A stretch of 8,006 bases of DNA from Paracoccaceae bacterium (GTDB lineage Bacteria > Pseudomonadota > Alphaproteobacteria > Rhodobacterales > Rhodobacteraceae), in the NCBI GenBank assembly GCA_003512825.1, contig DOOI01000156.1, positions 1 to 8,006 of the forward strand. Reading direction: 5' to 3'. Of the stretch, positions 6,231 to 8,006 are shown piece after piece; position 1 is the first letter of the stretch; the number at the start of each line of letters is the position of its first letter. The notes beneath the pieces were generated by a model. That model saw nothing but the letters and a program-made list of their open reading frames with translations. It did no database searches and was not told the origin of the DNA. The translations under genes and the position numbers were made by a program.

Positions 6231-6238
6231 GGGGAAGG
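6231..6238 (+). promoter_or_regulatory. Ribosome binding site of pccB
   Basis: GGGGAAGG ends two bases before the ATG at 6241, with the GGGGA part at workable spacing. It supports this start; the open frame itself runs back to 6022 inside the divergent exporter gene. Confidence 0.55.
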
Positions 6239-6240
6239 CC

Positions 6241-7773
<1,533 letters not shown>

Positions 7774-7780
7774 TGGCGTG

Positions 7781-7786
7781 AAGGAG
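7781..7786 (+). promoter_or_regulatory. Ribosome binding site of pccA
   Basis: AAGGAG lies 11 nt before the ATG at 7798 in the short pccB-pccA gap, a slightly long but workable spacing. Confidence 0.55.
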
Positions 7787-7797
7787 CAAGGCTAATC

Positions 7798-8006
7798 ATG
7801 TTCAAGAAAATCCTGATCGCCAATCGTGGTGAAATCGCCTGTCGTGTCATTAAGACAGCGCGAAGAATGGGTATCAAGACGGTTGCGGTGTATTCAGAAG
7901 CCGACCGTGATGCTCGTCATGTCGAACTGGCGGACGAAGCGGTGTTGTTGGGACCCGCGCCCTCGCGCGCGTCTTATCTGATCGCCGACAAGATCATCGC
8001 TGCGTG
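7798..8006 (+). CDS. pccA: Propionyl-CoA carboxylase alpha subunit, N-terminal part (truncated by window end)
   Basis: Only the first 69 residues are in the window; the frame is open at 8006. They match the N-terminal biotin carboxylase subdomain of acyl-CoA carboxylase alpha subunits. [17 protein letters not shown] (2-18) is the family hallmark, then [26 protein letters not shown] (28-53) and [11 protein letters not shown] (59-69). The full protein should add the ATP-grasp domain, a BT linker domain and a C-terminal biotinyl domain; these cannot be checked here. It carries out ATP-dependent carboxylation of its biotin, which PccB then uses. The gene follows pccB directly, so the subunits should be co-expressed. 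Confidence 0.92.
   Translation, partial: MFKKILIANRGEIACRVIKTARRMGIKTVAVYSEADRDARHVELADEAVLLGPAPSRASYLIADKIIAA

Noticed and set aside
6022..6240. N-terminal extension of pccB by 73 codons to an ATG at 6022
   Set aside because: The extension overlaps the start of the divergent exporter gene and the operator cluster and does not read like PccB. The ATG at 6241 has a ribosome binding site and begins at the family's N-terminus.

Overview
The window reads as ordinary chromosome of an alphaproteobacterium. It is GC-rich with a strong preference for C or G at third codon positions. The gene content (BetA, a PccR-like regulator, PccB/PccA, a YdcH-family small protein) and the wording of the proteins point to the Rhodobacterales (Roseobacter/Rhodobacter group). 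No mobile element, CRISPR array, rRNA or tRNA is visible, and nearly all sequence is accounted for by eight genes and short intergenic gaps.

Layout. Bases 30-1685 (+) encode choline dehydrogenase BetA, the first step from choline to glycine betaine. A 78-bp AT-rich gap follows, with overlapping inverted repeats that resemble a CtrA box and a Fur-type box. Next on the + strand are an exported, cysteine-rich staphylococcal-nuclease-like protein (1764-2414), a hemerythrin-domain protein (2491-3051) and a YdcH/DUF465 small protein (3121-3357). Stem-loops at 3349-3398 separate these from the convergent minus-strand pair: the PccR/ScfR-type acyl-CoA-responsive regulator (3399-4796) and, upstream of it, a Bcr/CflA-type MFS exporter (4858-6072). 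Diverging from the exporter across a 168-bp control region is pccB (6241-7773), followed 24 bp later by the start of pccA (7798 to beyond the window end).

How it fits together. The right half is a propionyl-CoA assimilation locus. PccA (biotin carboxylase/biotin carrier) and PccB (carboxyltransferase) make methylmalonyl-CoA from propionyl-CoA. The regulator is of the kind reported to control pccB in Rhodobacter sphaeroides. The regulatory signal I see most clearly is a family of TTTGC/TTTGCAAA elements clustered in two places: the exporter-pccB intergenic region and the short region in front of the regulator gene. This suggests control of pccB plus autoregulation. The exporter between regulator and target is the unusual part of the arrangement.

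I found no previously undescribed system. The points worth a second look are the operator architecture, an unexplained 16-bp palindrome near the exporter start, the exporter's placement, a Gly-to-Cys change in a conserved PccB motif, and the six cysteines of the exported nuclease. Family assignments are from recognised motifs and remembered homologues; no search was run.
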